Source: Haladaptatus paucihalophilus DX253 (GTDB lineage: Archaea; Halobacteriota; Halobacteria; Halobacteriales; Haladaptataceae). Taken from it: a stretch of DNA of 64,000 nt. The position numbers and the translations under genes were made by a program. Location: NCBI RefSeq assembly GCF_000376445.1, contig NZ_AQXI01000001.1:342962-406961 (forward strand). The letters run 5' to 3'. Every line of letters begins with the position of its first letter. The first letter of the stretch is position 1. The notes below the pieces were generated by a model that ran no database searches, was not told the DNA's origin, and saw nothing but the letters and a program-made list of their open reading frames with translations. This document shows positions 9,270-18,050 of the stretch, piece by piece.

Positions 9270-9448
9270 TCTGCCTCCTCACGCCGGACGGAGAACGGCA
9301 GCACGCCAGCGTCGTACTCCTCGGCCGCGATGAGTATCGGCTGGGACTCTTGCGTCTCGATGAGGACGGGAGCGCCATACGACACCTGCAGCGCTCGCGC
9401 ACCGAGGATTCGTGCTTTTTCGTATCGGGAGTATTGTTGTTGAGCCAT
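9266..9448 (-). CDS. rpoK: RNA polymerase subunit K (Rpo6)
   Basis: 60 residues, the archaeal counterpart of eukaryotic RPB6, which helps hold the polymerase clamp. The core [19 protein letters not shown] is characteristic. It overlaps enolase by 4 bases and meets the rpoN stop by a single base. Confidence 0.93.
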   Translation of the reverse strand: MAQQQYSRYEKARILGARALQVSYGAPVLIETQESQPILIAAEEYDAGVLPFSVRREEAE

Positions 9449-9648
9449 TACTGGTAGGGTGCGACGATGTCCACGAGGTCTTTGTGAGCGACGAGCATCC
9501 GTCGGCAGCAGTGGCGTTCGACACCGAGGTCGTCGAGGACCTTACCGGGGTCTTCGTTGCCCATCTGCGTCTCGGCGCGAGCCTTGTACTCCTGCCAGTG
9601 TTCGCTGACTACGTTGCCACACGTGAAACACCGGACTGGAATCATCAT
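9448..9648 (-). CDS. rpoN: RNA polymerase subunit N (Rpo10)
   Basis: 66 residues. Zinc-bundle motif: C-F-T-C-G near the N-terminus (residues 7-11) and the paired RHCCRR further on, giving the four Cys ligands of RPB10. It forms the assembly platform with subunit D, whose gene is also in this operon. Confidence 0.94.
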   Translation of the reverse strand: MMIPVRCFTCGNVVSEHWQEYKARAETQMGNEDPGKVLDDLGVERHCCRRMLVAHKDLVDIVAPYQ

Positions 9649-9660
9649 GGGGAAATCACC

Positions 9661-10056
9661 TTAGCGGTAGGACTTCTGGTAGCGGGCACGGGCACCGGGG
9701 CCGCCCCACTTCTTCGGTTCGGACTGGCGGACGTCGTTGACCAGCAGGGAACGGTCGAACTCCATGAACGCATCGCGGAGTTCGGCATCGTTCATGTACT
9801 GGACGAGACCGCGCGCGATGGCGGTGCGGACGGCGTCTGCCTGTCCGGTGATTCCGCCACCCGAAACGCTCACTTCAACGTCGACTTCCTCACGCTCGTC
9901 GCCCGCGATGCGGAACGGTTCGAGCATTTTGAGGCGAGCCATCTCCGGCTCCACCAGTTCGACTGGCTTCGAGTTGATCCGTACGCGACCCTCGCCGTCC
10001 GTGACCGTGGCGCGAGCGATGGCCGTCTTCTTCTTTCCGCTCGTGTTCGTTACCAT
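9661..10056 (-). CDS. rpsI: Ribosomal protein uS9
   Basis: 131 residues. N-terminal [16 protein letters not shown] and the C-terminal [18 protein letters not shown], the basic tail that reaches the P-site tRNA, identify S9. It overlaps the L13 gene by 7 bases. Confidence 0.96.
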   Translation of the reverse strand: MVTNTSGKKKTAIARATVTDGEGRVRINSKPVELVEPEMARLKMLEPFRIAGDEREEVDVEVSVSGGGITGQADAVRTAIARGLVQYMNDAELRDAFMEFDRSLLVNDVRQSEPKKWGGPGARARYQKSYR

Positions 10057-10487
10057 GTGACGTTAGCACCTAGGTAGTCGCTGACTTCGCCCAGCTGGAC
10101 GAAGCGGATGTTCGAGAGTCGGTCCAACGACGTGCCGTCGAGGATTTCGCCGTCCTCGTCGTACGGGTTGCCGACGTAGACACGCACGTTTTCGAAGGCT
10201 TCGCGCCCTCGCGGCTTCTTGTACGGGAGCATTCCCCGAATCGAGCGCTTTGCGAGCATGTCCGGGCGCTTCGGGTAGTACGGCCCCTGGTCGGAGCTGA
10301 GGTTGAAGCGCGTCTCGAATTTGTCCAGTATGTCCTGTTTGTCGCCCGTGATGATAGCTTGCTCGGCGTTGACGACGGCGATCGTTTCGCCGTCCATCGC
10401 ACGCTGTGCGACGTTGCTCGCGACACGACCGAGGATACAGTCGCGCGCGTCGACTACGACATCTGCGTCAAATTCCGCGATGCTCAT
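10050..10487 (-). CDS. rplM: Ribosomal protein uL13
   Basis: 145 residues. [18 protein letters not shown] at the start and the middle segment [18 protein letters not shown] are the L13 signature. It lies between L18e and S9 with short overlaps, as in the conserved archaeal L18e-L13-S9 block. Confidence 0.96.
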   Translation of the reverse strand: MSIAEFDADVVVDARDCILGRVASNVAQRAMDGETIAVVNAEQAIITGDKQDILDKFETRFNLSSDQGPYYPKRPDMLAKRSIRGMLPYKKPRGREAFENVRVYVGNPYDEDGEILDGTSLDRLSNIRFVQLGEVSDYLGANVTW

Positions 10488-10837
10488 CGAATCACCCGCA
10501 CGTTGGAACCACTGGGATTTTGTTCGATTGCCTGTTCGAGTTGGATCGGTTCGCCGTTTGCCTGCTGGATCTTCGTCTCCGCAGTCGAAGAGAAATCGAC
10601 TGCAGCAACGGTGACGTTCTTCTGCAGGACGCCGCTACCGAGAACCTTGCCGGGTACGATGACGGTCTCGTCTTCCTCCGCGTACCGCTCGATGCGGCCG
10701 AGGTTGACCTCCGCGTGCGTACTCCGTGGTTTCTCGAGGCGTGCTGCAACGTCGGTCCACACGTCGGCGTCCGAATCACGGGACACCGACTTGAGTTCGG
10801 CGATGAGACTACTGAGCCTCGGGTTAGTTTTGCTCAT
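10484..10837 (-). CDS. rpl18e: Ribosomal protein eL18
   Basis: 117 residues. [18 protein letters not shown] at the N-terminus and [19 protein letters not shown] in the middle match the archaeal/eukaryotic L18e family. First protein gene after tRNA-Leu in the minus-strand operon, and it overlaps L13 by 4 bases. Confidence 0.95.
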   Translation of the reverse strand: MSKTNPRLSSLIAELKSVSRDSDADVWTDVAARLEKPRSTHAEVNLGRIERYAEEDETVIVPGKVLGSGVLQKNVTVAAVDFSSTAETKIQQANGEPIQLEQAIEQNPSGSNVRVIR

Positions 10838-10868
10838 GCTACTTCCTCCAAGTACTGAGAACTGAAGT

Positions 10869-10952
10869 GCAGGGAGCAGGATTTGAACCTGCGGACTCCT
10901 ACGAGACAGCGCCCTGAACGCTGCGCCGTTGGCCAGACTTGGCTATCCCTGC
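10869..10952 (-). tRNA. tRNA-Leu (anticodon CAG)
   Basis: Minus strand folds into a class-II tRNA: acceptor GCAGGGA with TCCCTGC, anticodon stem CAGCG/CGCTG with loop TTCAGGG, a long variable arm and a T-arm with GGTTCAAATCC. CCA is not encoded. It sits inside the ribosomal operon between rpoD and L18e, the usual haloarchaeal arrangement. Confidence 0.95.
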
Positions 10953-11003
10953 ACGCTGAGAACACGTGCGTACCCTCGCGGGCAACACAGTGTTGTCCGT
11001 GGC

Positions 11004-11013
11004 CCTTAAAACC
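11004..11013 (-). promoter_or_regulatory. TATA element upstream of tRNA-Leu and L18e operon
   Basis: Minus strand reads GGTTTTAAGG about 52-61 bases before the tRNA-Leu 5' end, in an otherwise featureless 189-base spacer. It may let the tRNA and the L18e-S2 block be transcribed separately from rpoD. Placement is tentative. Confidence 0.35.
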
Positions 11014-11141
11014 ACTTTCGATTGCCGAGGCACATACCTCGGATTCCGCGAGCGACCGTCGCCCGCGAGTCCAGCGATTCCGAGAGTCGAGACTCGCGGA
11101 ACCGGCGGACACGTCAGGGAGGTTGTAAGGGCCGATCATGG

Positions 11142-11888
11142 TTATAGTTGAATTGCCTGTTCGAGTTCGTCCGCACGTTCGGTGAGCGAATCGACGGCCT
11201 GCGTCACCAACTCTTCGACGGTGAACGAGCCGTCACTTTCGACGTCGAACACGAAGGCGTTCGGAACGTCGTGAACCTCGACCTCCTTTCCGGGGAACCG
11301 CTGGGAGAGGTCGTGGTCGAACGTCTCCGTCGGAACGAGTTCACCATCGTCTTCGATGGTTCCGCGAAGGATTCGGGGTTCTTCTTCCCCGAACTCGTCC
11401 CGGTCGCCGACGACTTCGACGCGCTGTAGGTGACGATAGCCGACCGCGACGCCACCCTGGTGTTTGGCGTGGTCCTTCCCCGAGCCGAGCACCGCGTCGG
11501 CTTCGAGTTCGAGACGCTGCCCCTCTTTGAGGTCGATTATCGGGATGTTATCGTCGGCGGGCTGCACCATCTCGTCCGAGCTGATGAGATCGCCCGAGAA
11601 CGCGGTTCCCGGTCCCGAAACGTCGAGGCTGAGCGTTACCGTGTCGCCCTCCTCGAACTCTCCGGGCGGCGTCGTCAAAGGAACGAGTCCGAGTCGCAGT
11701 CCGATCTGCTCGTCGAACATCACCGAGGAGTTCTCGATGACCCGGAGCGTGTCGATTGACAGCGTCGGGACGTCCGCGATCATCGCTCGGCGAATCCCGT
11801 TTGCGAACGCCGGGGTGACGTTGCGAACGAGGAAACGCGCCTTCCGTTCGCCGCGGTCGATGAACTCTACGTCGAAGTCTTCGGTCAT
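11142..11888 (-). CDS. rpoD: RNA polymerase subunit D (Rpo3)
   Basis: 248 residues, counterpart of RPB3 and the bacterial alpha N-terminal domain. The assembly helix [20 protein letters not shown] and the LGLVPL segment are diagnostic. No Cys-rich ferredoxin-like cluster is seen in the middle domain, as usual for Halobacteria. It follows S11 by 3 bases. An internal ATG does not fit the family start, so the full-length start is used. Confidence 0.95.
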   Translation of the reverse strand: MTEDFDVEFIDRGERKARFLVRNVTPAFANGIRRAMIADVPTLSIDTLRVIENSSVMFDEQIGLRLGLVPLTTPPGEFEEGDTVTLSLDVSGPGTAFSGDLISSDEMVQPADDNIPIIDLKEGQRLELEADAVLGSGKDHAKHQGGVAVGYRHLQRVEVVGDRDEFGEEEPRILRGTIEDDGELVPTETFDHDLSQRFPGKEVEVHDVPNAFVFDVESDGSFTVEELVTQAVDSLTERADELEQAIQL

Positions 11889-11891
11889 GGT

Positions 11892-12278
11892 TTAGAATCC
11901 ACTACCTTTCGGTGCGCGGGTACCGTCGTGCGGAATCGGTGTGACGTCCTCGATGCGACCGATTTCGATACCGGCGCGGGCGAGCGCTCGAATCGTCGCC
12001 TGCGCACCGGGACCGGGGTTCTGCTGCAGGTTGCCACCGGGGCCGCGCACGCGAATGTGCAGGCCGTCGATGCCAGCCGCTTTGACCTCTTCGGCGACCG
12101 TCTCGGCCATCTGCATGGCCGCGTACGGCGAGGACTCGTCACGGTTCTGCTTCACGACCGAGCCACCGGACGACTTCGCAACCGTCTCGGCACCCGTGAG
12201 GTCCGTGATGGTGATGATGGTGTTGTTGAACGATGCGTGTACGTGGGCGATGCCCCATGTTTCGTCGTTGTCGCTCAT
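11892..12278 (-). CDS. rpsK: Ribosomal protein uS11
   Basis: 128 residues. [19 protein letters not shown] at the start and the C-terminal [18 protein letters not shown] are S11 hallmarks. The start overlaps the S4 stop by 4 bases. Confidence 0.96.
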   Translation of the reverse strand: MSDNDETWGIAHVHASFNNTIITITDLTGAETVAKSSGGSVVKQNRDESSPYAAMQMAETVAEEVKAAGIDGLHIRVRGPGGNLQQNPGPGAQATIRALARAGIEIGRIEDVTPIPHDGTRAPKGSGF

Positions 12279-12796
12279 TCGTTACCCTCCGACCGTTCGG
12301 GGTGCAGTTCGTCCGCAATCGGGCTGTGCTCGTCGAAGGAGATGTCGGACTCCTCGTCGATCTCGACTTTGTACGACGGAACCGACACGCGCTGGCCGTC
12401 GACGGTGACGTGACCGTGCGTGATGAACTGGCGTGCCTGTTTCGGCGTGTGGGCGAGGCCCTTTCGGTACGCGACGGTCTGGAGACGGCGCTCCAGAACG
12501 TCCGTGATGTCGAGGAGCAGCACGTCGCCGAGTTCGTCGCCATCGTCGAGGATGCCGAGTCGCTTCAGGCGCGAGAGGAACTCGTCGCTTTCGCTGACTT
12601 CGTCGCCGGAGATGTCCCCGAGGAGGGACCGTGCCTCGCGGCGGTAGTTGCGAAGTTCACTCTGTGCTCGCCAGAGCTCTTCCTTGTTCTTCAGGCCGTA
12701 TCGGTCCATCAGACCGCGTTCCTCGGCGATTCGCTCGCCCTGGAACGGGTGGTTCGGCGTCTCGTAGAACTTGGTGTTCTCACCTGGGAGCGACAT
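12275..12796 (-). CDS. rpsD: Ribosomal protein uS4
   Basis: 173 residues. An S4 RNA-binding domain lies in the C-terminal half ([20 protein letters not shown], then [17 protein letters not shown]). The N-terminal [17 protein letters not shown] is typical of archaeal S4. It follows S13 and shares one base with its stop. Confidence 0.96.
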   Translation of the reverse strand: MSLPGENTKFYETPNHPFQGERIAEERGLMDRYGLKNKEELWRAQSELRNYRREARSLLGDISGDEVSESDEFLSRLKRLGILDDGDELGDVLLLDITDVLERRLQTVAYRKGLAHTPKQARQFITHGHVTVDGQRVSVPSYKVEIDEESDISFDEHSPIADELHPERSEGNE

Positions 12797-13302
12797 TATT
12801 CTTCACCCTCGGCTTCTTCCCCTGCGGCTTCTTTGATCTCCTCGACGTTGACACCGATCGTACCCTCGGTACGACCCGTGGACTTGGTTCGCTGACCGCG
12901 AACCTTCTGTCCACGCTTGTGTCGGACGCCTTTGTAGGAGTCGATCATCTGCATCCTGTTGAGGTCCCGGCGTCGGGACATCGACAGGTCGTTGCCGGTC
13001 TCGTGAGTCGTCTCGCCGGAGAAGTACTCCTTGCGGTGGTTCGTGAGCCACGCAGGAACTTCGTCGGCGTAGTTTTCGACGGCCTCAACGACACGTTCGA
13101 TGTCGTCATCGTCGAGTCGGCCGAACGTCGCCTTCCGGTCGACGTCCGCCTCCTCGGCGACGATTCGGGCCGTTCGACGACCGATCCCGTTCATTTCGGA
13201 GAGGGACCGCTCTACGGTCTTCGTCCCATCGAGGTCAGTTTGCCCGATGCGGACGAAGTACCGAAGGTCGTCGTCTTCGTCCTGTGGTTGTTCGGTACTC
13301 AT
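12796..13302 (-). CDS. rpsM: Ribosomal protein uS13
   Basis: 168 residues. Starts with a haloarchaeal acidic leader ([11 protein letters not shown]), then the S13 core [13 protein letters not shown] and [11 protein letters not shown]. The basic segment [14 protein letters not shown] precedes a Glu-rich tail. First protein gene of the S13-S4-S11-RpoD block, directly downstream of tRNA-Ser. Confidence 0.96.
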   Translation of the reverse strand: MSTEQPQDEDDDLRYFVRIGQTDLDGTKTVERSLSEMNGIGRRTARIVAEEADVDRKATFGRLDDDDIERVVEAVENYADEVPAWLTNHRKEYFSGETTHETGNDLSMSRRRDLNRMQMIDSYKGVRHKRGQKVRGQRTKSTGRTEGTIGVNVEEIKEAAGEEAEGEE

Positions 13303-13319
13303 GGTTGATAGTTTGGAGC

Positions 13320-13403
13320 GTCGAGGGAGGGATTTGAACCCTCGAGGCTTGACGCCACAGAGTTAGCAACCCTGCGCCGTGGGCCAGACTAGGCTACCTC
13401 GAC
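13320..13403 (-). tRNA. tRNA-Ser (anticodon GCT)
   Basis: Minus strand: acceptor GTCGAGG/CCTCGAC, anticodon loop TTGCTAA closed by CAGGG/CTCTG, an extended variable arm and a T-arm with GGTTCAAATCC. It immediately precedes S13 and probably leads the ribosomal operon transcript. Confidence 0.95.
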
Positions 13404-13485
13404 ACGCTCGCTTGTATATGTTCGCCCTTCCGGACTCGGGACGCGTGCCCCTACAGGTGTCTGCACTGCATTCTACCGGGGGTTA

Positions 13486-13779
13486 CTATTTAAACGCAAC
13501 GAATGTCTCCCGAACCGCATGAGAGGCCGCCGCAAGCGCCACGGACACGAAATAGGCACCCACGAGAAGCGGCCCCCAAAACACCCACAGTTCGAGCGTC
13601 GGAAAGAGGTAACTCCCGAACGCGCTTCCGATGGTGAGCGCGACGTACCCCGGCAGGGCGAGCGGCGTCATCAACCGAGTGTCGAACGCGCCGAGAGCGA
13701 CCGGACCGACCAACAGGAGATACCAAACCCAGACGGAGCGTCCGAGAAACAGCCGCCGAACGTTCACAGCCCCGCTCAT
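13486..13779 (-). CDS. Small membrane protein, function unknown
   Basis: 97 residues from the ATG at 13779. About three hydrophobic helices (WVWYLLLVGPVALGAF; LALPGYVALTIGSAFG; ELWVFWGPLLVGAYF). The start overlaps the stop of the carboxypeptidase-like gene by 4 bases, so the two are coupled. The longer in-frame ORF upstream of this ATG is a shadow of that gene. I do not recognise the family. Confidence 0.65.
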   Translation of the reverse strand: MSGAVNVRRLFLGRSVWVWYLLLVGPVALGAFDTRLMTPLALPGYVALTIGSAFGSYLFPTLELWVFWGPLLVGAYFVSVALAAASHAVRETFVAFK

Positions 13780-14552
13780 CGGTTCCCTCGCTGTTCGATA
13801 CCGTGCCGTGAGAGCAGGTCGGTCGCCACCGCCTTCTCCCACTGAACCCGCGTGTCGGCGTCGAGGAAGAACTCTGTCGTCTCCACGATGTATCCCGGCC
13901 GGTCGAGATCGCCCGCCACCTTGTGTACCAGCATCGGTCTCGACCCGTCGAGTTCGCCGCCGCGGCGATACTCGTGAAACGGCATGTACCACGGGACGAC
14001 GTTTCCGTTCAATTCCTCCGCCGTCCGCTTCGCGTACTCGCTCGCGTTTCCGGCGTCCGTCGGCCAAATCATCTGCCCGACCGACGACTCGTGATAGCCG
14101 TAGATGCCGACCGACCGATGCAAATCGAGCACCACGTCCGGGTTGTGGCGCTCGACCACTCCCCAGATGGCGCGAGCCAACCTCGTCTCCGGTTTCTCGC
14201 CGGTCGGAAACTGACGGTTCAAGTCGCCATGTGCTCCTTCTCGCCGGTCCCTTCGAATCGCCACTCGGTTGGCCTTCGGAAGTACGACCAGTTTTCCCCG
14301 GCCGACCTGCCATCCCGCGATTTCGCTCGCGGCGCGATAACCACACTGCTCGTCGCCGTGTATCCCACCGACCACCATCGCCGTCGGCCCGTCGGACGTC
14401 CCCTCTCGAACGAAGACCCCCGTCTCGTACTTCGTATCCGGAAGGATTCGATAGGAAGGGTCGAGACTCTCCCGTCCGCTCCCGGCGACCGACATCGCCA
14501 TCCCTCCGGCGAGGAGTGCGCCGGTCTTCGAAAGCAGTGAGCGCCGTCGCAT
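13776..14552 (-). CDS. Exported succinylglutamate desuccinylase/M14-like zinc hydrolase
   Basis: 258 residues from the ATG at 14552. The N-terminus MRRRSLLSKTGALLAGGM looks like a Tat signal (paired Arg and a hydrophobic core). The zinc motif GGIHGDE (His and Glu ligands) and later LDLH (third ligand) place it in the M14/AstE-AspA fold, which cleaves C-terminal or N-acyl amide bonds. The substrate is unknown. It ends by overlapping the small membrane protein gene. Confidence 0.8.
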   Translation of the reverse strand: MRRRSLLSKTGALLAGGMAMSVAGSGRESLDPSYRILPDTKYETGVFVREGTSDGPTAMVVGGIHGDEQCGYRAASEIAGWQVGRGKLVVLPKANRVAIRRDRREGAHGDLNRQFPTGEKPETRLARAIWGVVERHNPDVVLDLHRSVGIYGYHESSVGQMIWPTDAGNASEYAKRTAEELNGNVVPWYMPFHEYRRGGELDGSRPMLVHKVAGDLDRPGYIVETTEFFLDADTRVQWEKAVATDLLSRHGIEQRGNR

Positions 14553-14626
14553 ACGGGAACCGCCACAGTGGAGCACTATCAACCTTGTCGCTCGGTGGTG
14601 TGGTCAGAATCGAGAGCCGAAAAAAA

Positions 14627-15601
14627 TCACGCGTCGATATACTGGTCGTCGATGTAGCGGTCGTTTATCTCCCATTCCCCGTCGTCGTTTCGGACCATGT
14701 ATTCGCCGTAGTACGGGACTCGATTCGCCACCGTCTCACGAAACGCCGACCGGATTTCGGGTTTCGTCATCTCTCCCATCGGTCGGAGGTCGTCGTTGCG
14801 ATTCAGACAACCTTTTAGGAATCCTTCGTGCGTGACGCGCACGCGGTGACAATTGGAACAGAAGCTCGGGTTCTCCACCGGGTCCACGATTTCGACCATT
14901 CCGCCGCCGACCCAGTATCGTTTCCGCCCGTGCATCTCGCGGATTTCTATTTCGTCGGCCTGTTCTTCGAGCCAATCGTGAACCCGCTGGATGTCGATCG
15001 CCCACTCGGGATTGCCGGTCAGTTCCGGCATGTATTCGATGAGTTGCAACTGCAACCCGTCGTTCTCCGCGACGTGTTCCACCATCTTCGGAACGTAGCC
15101 AGCCGTCGCTTCGAAAACGACCATGTTGAGCTTTACCGGGTCGAGTCCAGCATCGAGCGCCGCTTCGACCCCTTCGAGCACCTTGTCGTACGCACCGCTC
15201 TTCGTTACCTCCGCGAACGCTTTCGGGTCGAGCGCGTCCTGTGAGACGTTTACGCGGGACAATCCCGCTTTCCGGAGTTCCTCCGCGCGCCCCGGAAGAA
15301 ACGTCCCGTTCGTAGTCAGGGACGTCTCCATCCCGTCGGGCGTCCGGCGGATTATCTCCTCCAAGTCCTCCCGGAGCATCGGCTCGCCGCCGGTGAACTT
15401 CACCTTTCCGACGTCGAACTCGCGGGCGACTTCGAGAAACCGAACCACGTCGTCGGTACCCATCTCGTCGTCACCCGGCTCCATCGGTCCGCGTGTATCG
15501 CCTAATCCCTCGTTGTGGCAGTAGACGCAATCGAAATTACACCGGTCGGTCAGCGAAACGCGCACCCCCGTAACCTCGCGCCCGAACGAGTCTTCGAGCA
15601 T
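14627..15601 (-). CDS. moaA: GTP 3',8-cyclase, molybdenum cofactor biosynthesis
   Basis: 324 residues, radical SAM enzyme for the first step of molybdopterin synthesis. I start at the ATG at 15601 because [18 protein letters not shown] follows and the family begins there. Radical-SAM cluster CNFDCVYC (C-x3-C-x2-C), [10 protein letters not shown] for SAM binding, and a second C-terminal cluster CSNC...GCL. No other moa genes are close by. The leader region upstream contains no further gene. Confidence 0.93.
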   Translation of the reverse strand: MLEDSFGREVTGVRVSLTDRCNFDCVYCHNEGLGDTRGPMEPGDDEMGTDDVVRFLEVAREFDVGKVKFTGGEPMLREDLEEIIRRTPDGMETSLTTNGTFLPGRAEELRKAGLSRVNVSQDALDPKAFAEVTKSGAYDKVLEGVEAALDAGLDPVKLNMVVFEATAGYVPKMVEHVAENDGLQLQLIEYMPELTGNPEWAIDIQRVHDWLEEQADEIEIREMHGRKRYWVGGGMVEIVDPVENPSFCSNCHRVRVTHEGFLKGCLNRNDDLRPMGEMTKPEIRSAFRETVANRVPYYGEYMVRNDDGEWEINDRYIDDQYIDA

Positions 15602-15776
15602 TAGTATCCCTGTCTTGCGCGCGAGGATTCTTAAACTCGTGGGAGGATGCAACCTGAACGTAACCGAATTCAATTACGGGGAGTTCGACAGCTAGCGGAA
15701 ATCAGCCTCACAAATCGAAATTTCCGGCTTCGGGGTTCACAAGCCTTATCGACAAATCCCTCCTTATCGTCATCAT

Positions 15777-16817
15777 ATGGATGAAACTGACGTTCGAGCC
15801 GTTCTCCGAACGGTCGAAGACCCGGACCTCGGCGAAGATATCGTCTCTCTCGGACTCGTAAACGACGTTACGGTCGAAGACGAGACTGCACGGATTTCAC
15901 TCGCGCTCGGTGCACCCTACGCACCCCACGAGTCGGAAATCGCGAATCGCGTCCGCGAAGCGCTCAACGACGAGGGAATCGACACCGAACTCTCCGCACG
16001 CGTCGATACCCAGCTCTCCCCGGAAGAGCAGGTGCTTCCGGGCGTGAAAAACATTATCGCAGTCGCATCGGGAAAGGGCGGCGTCGGAAAAAGCACCGTC
16101 GCGGTCAACCTCGCGGCAGGACTCGCAAAGCTCGGTGCCCGCGTCGGCCTGTTCGACGCCGACGTCTACGGCCCGAACGTCCCGCGGATGGTGGACGCCA
16201 ACGAGCGACCGCGGGCCACCGAGGAGCAAAAGCTCGTCCCGCCCGAGAAGTTCGGCGTGAAACTGATGAGCATGGCGTTCCTCACCGGCAAGGACGATCC
16301 CGTAATCTGGCGCGGCCCGATGGTTCACAAGGTCCTCACACAGCTCTGGGAGGACGTCGAATGGGGGCAGCTCGACTACATGGTCGTTGACCTACCCCCC
16401 GGAACCGGAGACACGCAACTCACGCTCCTCCAGAGCGTCCCCGTCACCGGTGCCGTCATCGTTACGACGCCCCAGCAGGTCGCGCTCGACGACGCGAACA
16501 AAGGTCTCCAGATGTTCGGCAAACACGACACCCCCGTCCTCGGTATCGCCGAAAACATGAGTACCTTCAAATGCCCCGACTGTGGCGGCGAACACGATAT
16601 CTTCGGCCACGGCGGTGGGGCCGAATTCGCCGAGGACCACGAGATGCCCTTCCTCGGCTCGATACCGCTCGACCCCTCCGTGCGAAGCGGCGGCGACGAA
16701 GGAGAGCCCATCGTCCTCGACGACGAGAGCGACACCGGAGAGTCGTTCCGCACCCTGACCGAAAACGTCGCCAACAACGTCGGCATCATCAACCGCCGCC
16801 GCCAGCAACAGGAGTGA
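15777..16817 (+). CDS. mrp: Mrp/NBP35-type Fe-S cluster carrier ATPase
   Basis: 346 residues. An N-terminal DUF59/MIP18 domain (residues 1-80) is fused to a ParA-like ATPase with a deviant Walker A GKGGVGKST (about 98-106) and the metal-binding CPDCGG near residue 265. The family carries Fe-S clusters to apo-proteins in the cytosol. It is first of a two-gene unit with the 71-residue protein 3 bases downstream. A short AT-rich leader precedes the ATG. Confidence 0.93.
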   Translation: MDETDVRAVLRTVEDPDLGEDIVSLGLVNDVTVEDETARISLALGAPYAPHESEIANRVREALNDEGIDTELSARVDTQLSPEEQVLPGVKNIIAVASGKGGVGKSTVAVNLAAGLAKLGARVGLFDADVYGPNVPRMVDANERPRATEEQKLVPPEKFGVKLMSMAFLTGKDDPVIWRGPMVHKVLTQLWEDVEWGQLDYMVVDLPPGTGDTQLTLLQSVPVTGAVIVTTPQQVALDDANKGLQMFGKHDTPVLGIAENMSTFKCPDCGGEHDIFGHGGGAEFAEDHEMPFLGSIPLDPSVRSGGDEGEPIVLDDESDTGESFRTLTENVANNVGIINRRRQQQE

Positions 16818-16820
16818 ACC

Positions 16821-17036
16821 ATGCCACGCGAGACGGAATCGTTCGACCCCGACGAGGAGCGTATGGAAACCCTCCGAGACATCGCCGACGACATCCGCGG
16901 CGAGTCGAGCGAGAGCAAGCTGGTCGCCGCGATGCTCTACCGCGTGAGCGATCTGTTCGACCCCGACGAAGAGACGACGCCGCGTGACATCTTCATCAAC
17001 ATGCGCGAGATAATTCGGACGAAGAGCGAGAACTGA
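16821..17036 (+). CDS. Small acidic haloarchaeal protein of unknown function
   Basis: 71 residues, all hydrophilic and helical in appearance (RMETLRDIADDIRGESSESK; LVAAMLYRVSDLFDPDEE). The motif FDPDEE occurs twice. It follows the Mrp gene by 3 bases, so it is probably co-translated and may act with it. No known domain recognised. Confidence 0.7.
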   Translation: MPRETESFDPDEERMETLRDIADDIRGESSESKLVAAMLYRVSDLFDPDEETTPRDIFINMREIIRTKSEN

Positions 17037-17062
17037 CGTGGAGAAAGTCGACCCGTGTGCGT

Positions 17063-18010
17063 TCAGCGCCAGCGCCGAACGAAAAGCAATCCGACTAGCA
17101 CGACCAGTCCCAGATAGACAACCGGTACACCACCGATTTCGCGGTCCCCGCTCAACTTCTCACCGAAGCTTTGGGAATATGTGTCGTTTTCGTACTGATA
17201 GTGATCGTTCATCCACGTCGGACGGGCCGGCTGGAATGATTCGTTCCATTGCTGGGTACCCTCCCCTGCCTTTCCGACGAACCCGACTTGATCGAGTCCG
17301 CCTTGTTTTTTCGTGAGATTGCCGGTGTACAAGCGAGCTTCACCCGCGATTTTCGCACCGCGTTTATCGAGCAGTTCGACTTTGATCGTCGTCGAATTGT
17401 TCGGCAGTGGTGTTGGCGCATAGAAGCTCCCGTCCGTCCCTATCGTGTGAACGAACAGCTTCGTCGGATATCGCCGCATCGACGGGTTGACGAGCGTGAC
17501 GTACGCAACCGCAGACGGTTCCCCATCGATGGTTCCATCGGCTACCGTGACGTTCGCAATATACGGAGTCGGGATTTCATCCGTCGCCGATGCGTTGATT
17601 TTCTCGGTGAAGTTGTAGGTAGTGTAATTGCCGTATGTGGAGACGGTTGTCGTGTGGTTGTTTTTGACTATGTCTAAACCTTTAGTGATATTTATCTCTC
17701 GATGGATCTGTTGCCCAGGACCAATATCGAAGGACTCATCATGGAAGTCTGTATCATCCACTTGAACAAGTATCCCAGAAAGATCTATATAAGAGTCAGT
17801 CGGGTTAGAAACAACAATTGAAACAACATCTTTTGTAAAGTGGGATTTGACACAGACACCATTAAATGACTGTATAAATCTCGTATCACCGCTTTTCGAA
17901 ACCGGACATCCAGAGTTGCCATTATTAAGTGAATTAGCACCTACAATTGGAACAAAAATGAACGAACATAGTACTATTATAATCATGGTGATTGTAACTT
18001 CACGCTTCAT
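17063..18010 (-). CDS. Secreted surface protein with C-terminal membrane anchor
   Basis: 315 residues. A Sec-type signal (TITMIIIVLCSFIFVPIVGA) is followed by a beta-rich, Asn/Thr-rich ectodomain with many N-x-S/T sites and one C-terminal helix ending in FVRRWR. The first half uses AT-rich codons unlike the surrounding genes, while the last third is GC-rich. It is on the same strand as the PKD protein upstream but has its own TATA element. No known domain recognised. Confidence 0.75.
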   Translation of the reverse strand: MKREVTITMIIIVLCSFIFVPIVGANSLNNGNSGCPVSKSGDTRFIQSFNGVCVKSHFTKDVVSIVVSNPTDSYIDLSGILVQVDDTDFHDESFDIGPGQQIHREINITKGLDIVKNNHTTTVSTYGNYTTYNFTEKINASATDEIPTPYIANVTVADGTIDGEPSAVAYVTLVNPSMRRYPTKLFVHTIGTDGSFYAPTPLPNNSTTIKVELLDKRGAKIAGEARLYTGNLTKKQGGLDQVGFVGKAGEGTQQWNESFQPARPTWMNDHYQYENDTYSQSFGEKLSGDREIGGVPVVYLGLVVLVGLLFVRRWR

Positions 18011-18032
18011 GCAGATGATTTGTGCACAATAA

Positions 18033-18041
18033 GTATATAAA
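18033..18041 (-). promoter_or_regulatory. TATA element of the anchored surface protein gene
   Basis: Minus strand reads TTTATATAC about 23-31 bases before the ATG at 18010. This spacing predicts a transcript that starts at or next to the start codon, the common leaderless mode in haloarchaea. Confidence 0.5.
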
Positions 18042-18050
18042 ATTAATGTG

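Noticed and set aside
13486-14346. 286-codon version of the small membrane protein
   Set aside because: The first 190 residues are an out-of-frame copy of the overlapping carboxypeptidase-like gene; only the part from 13779 looks like a protein.
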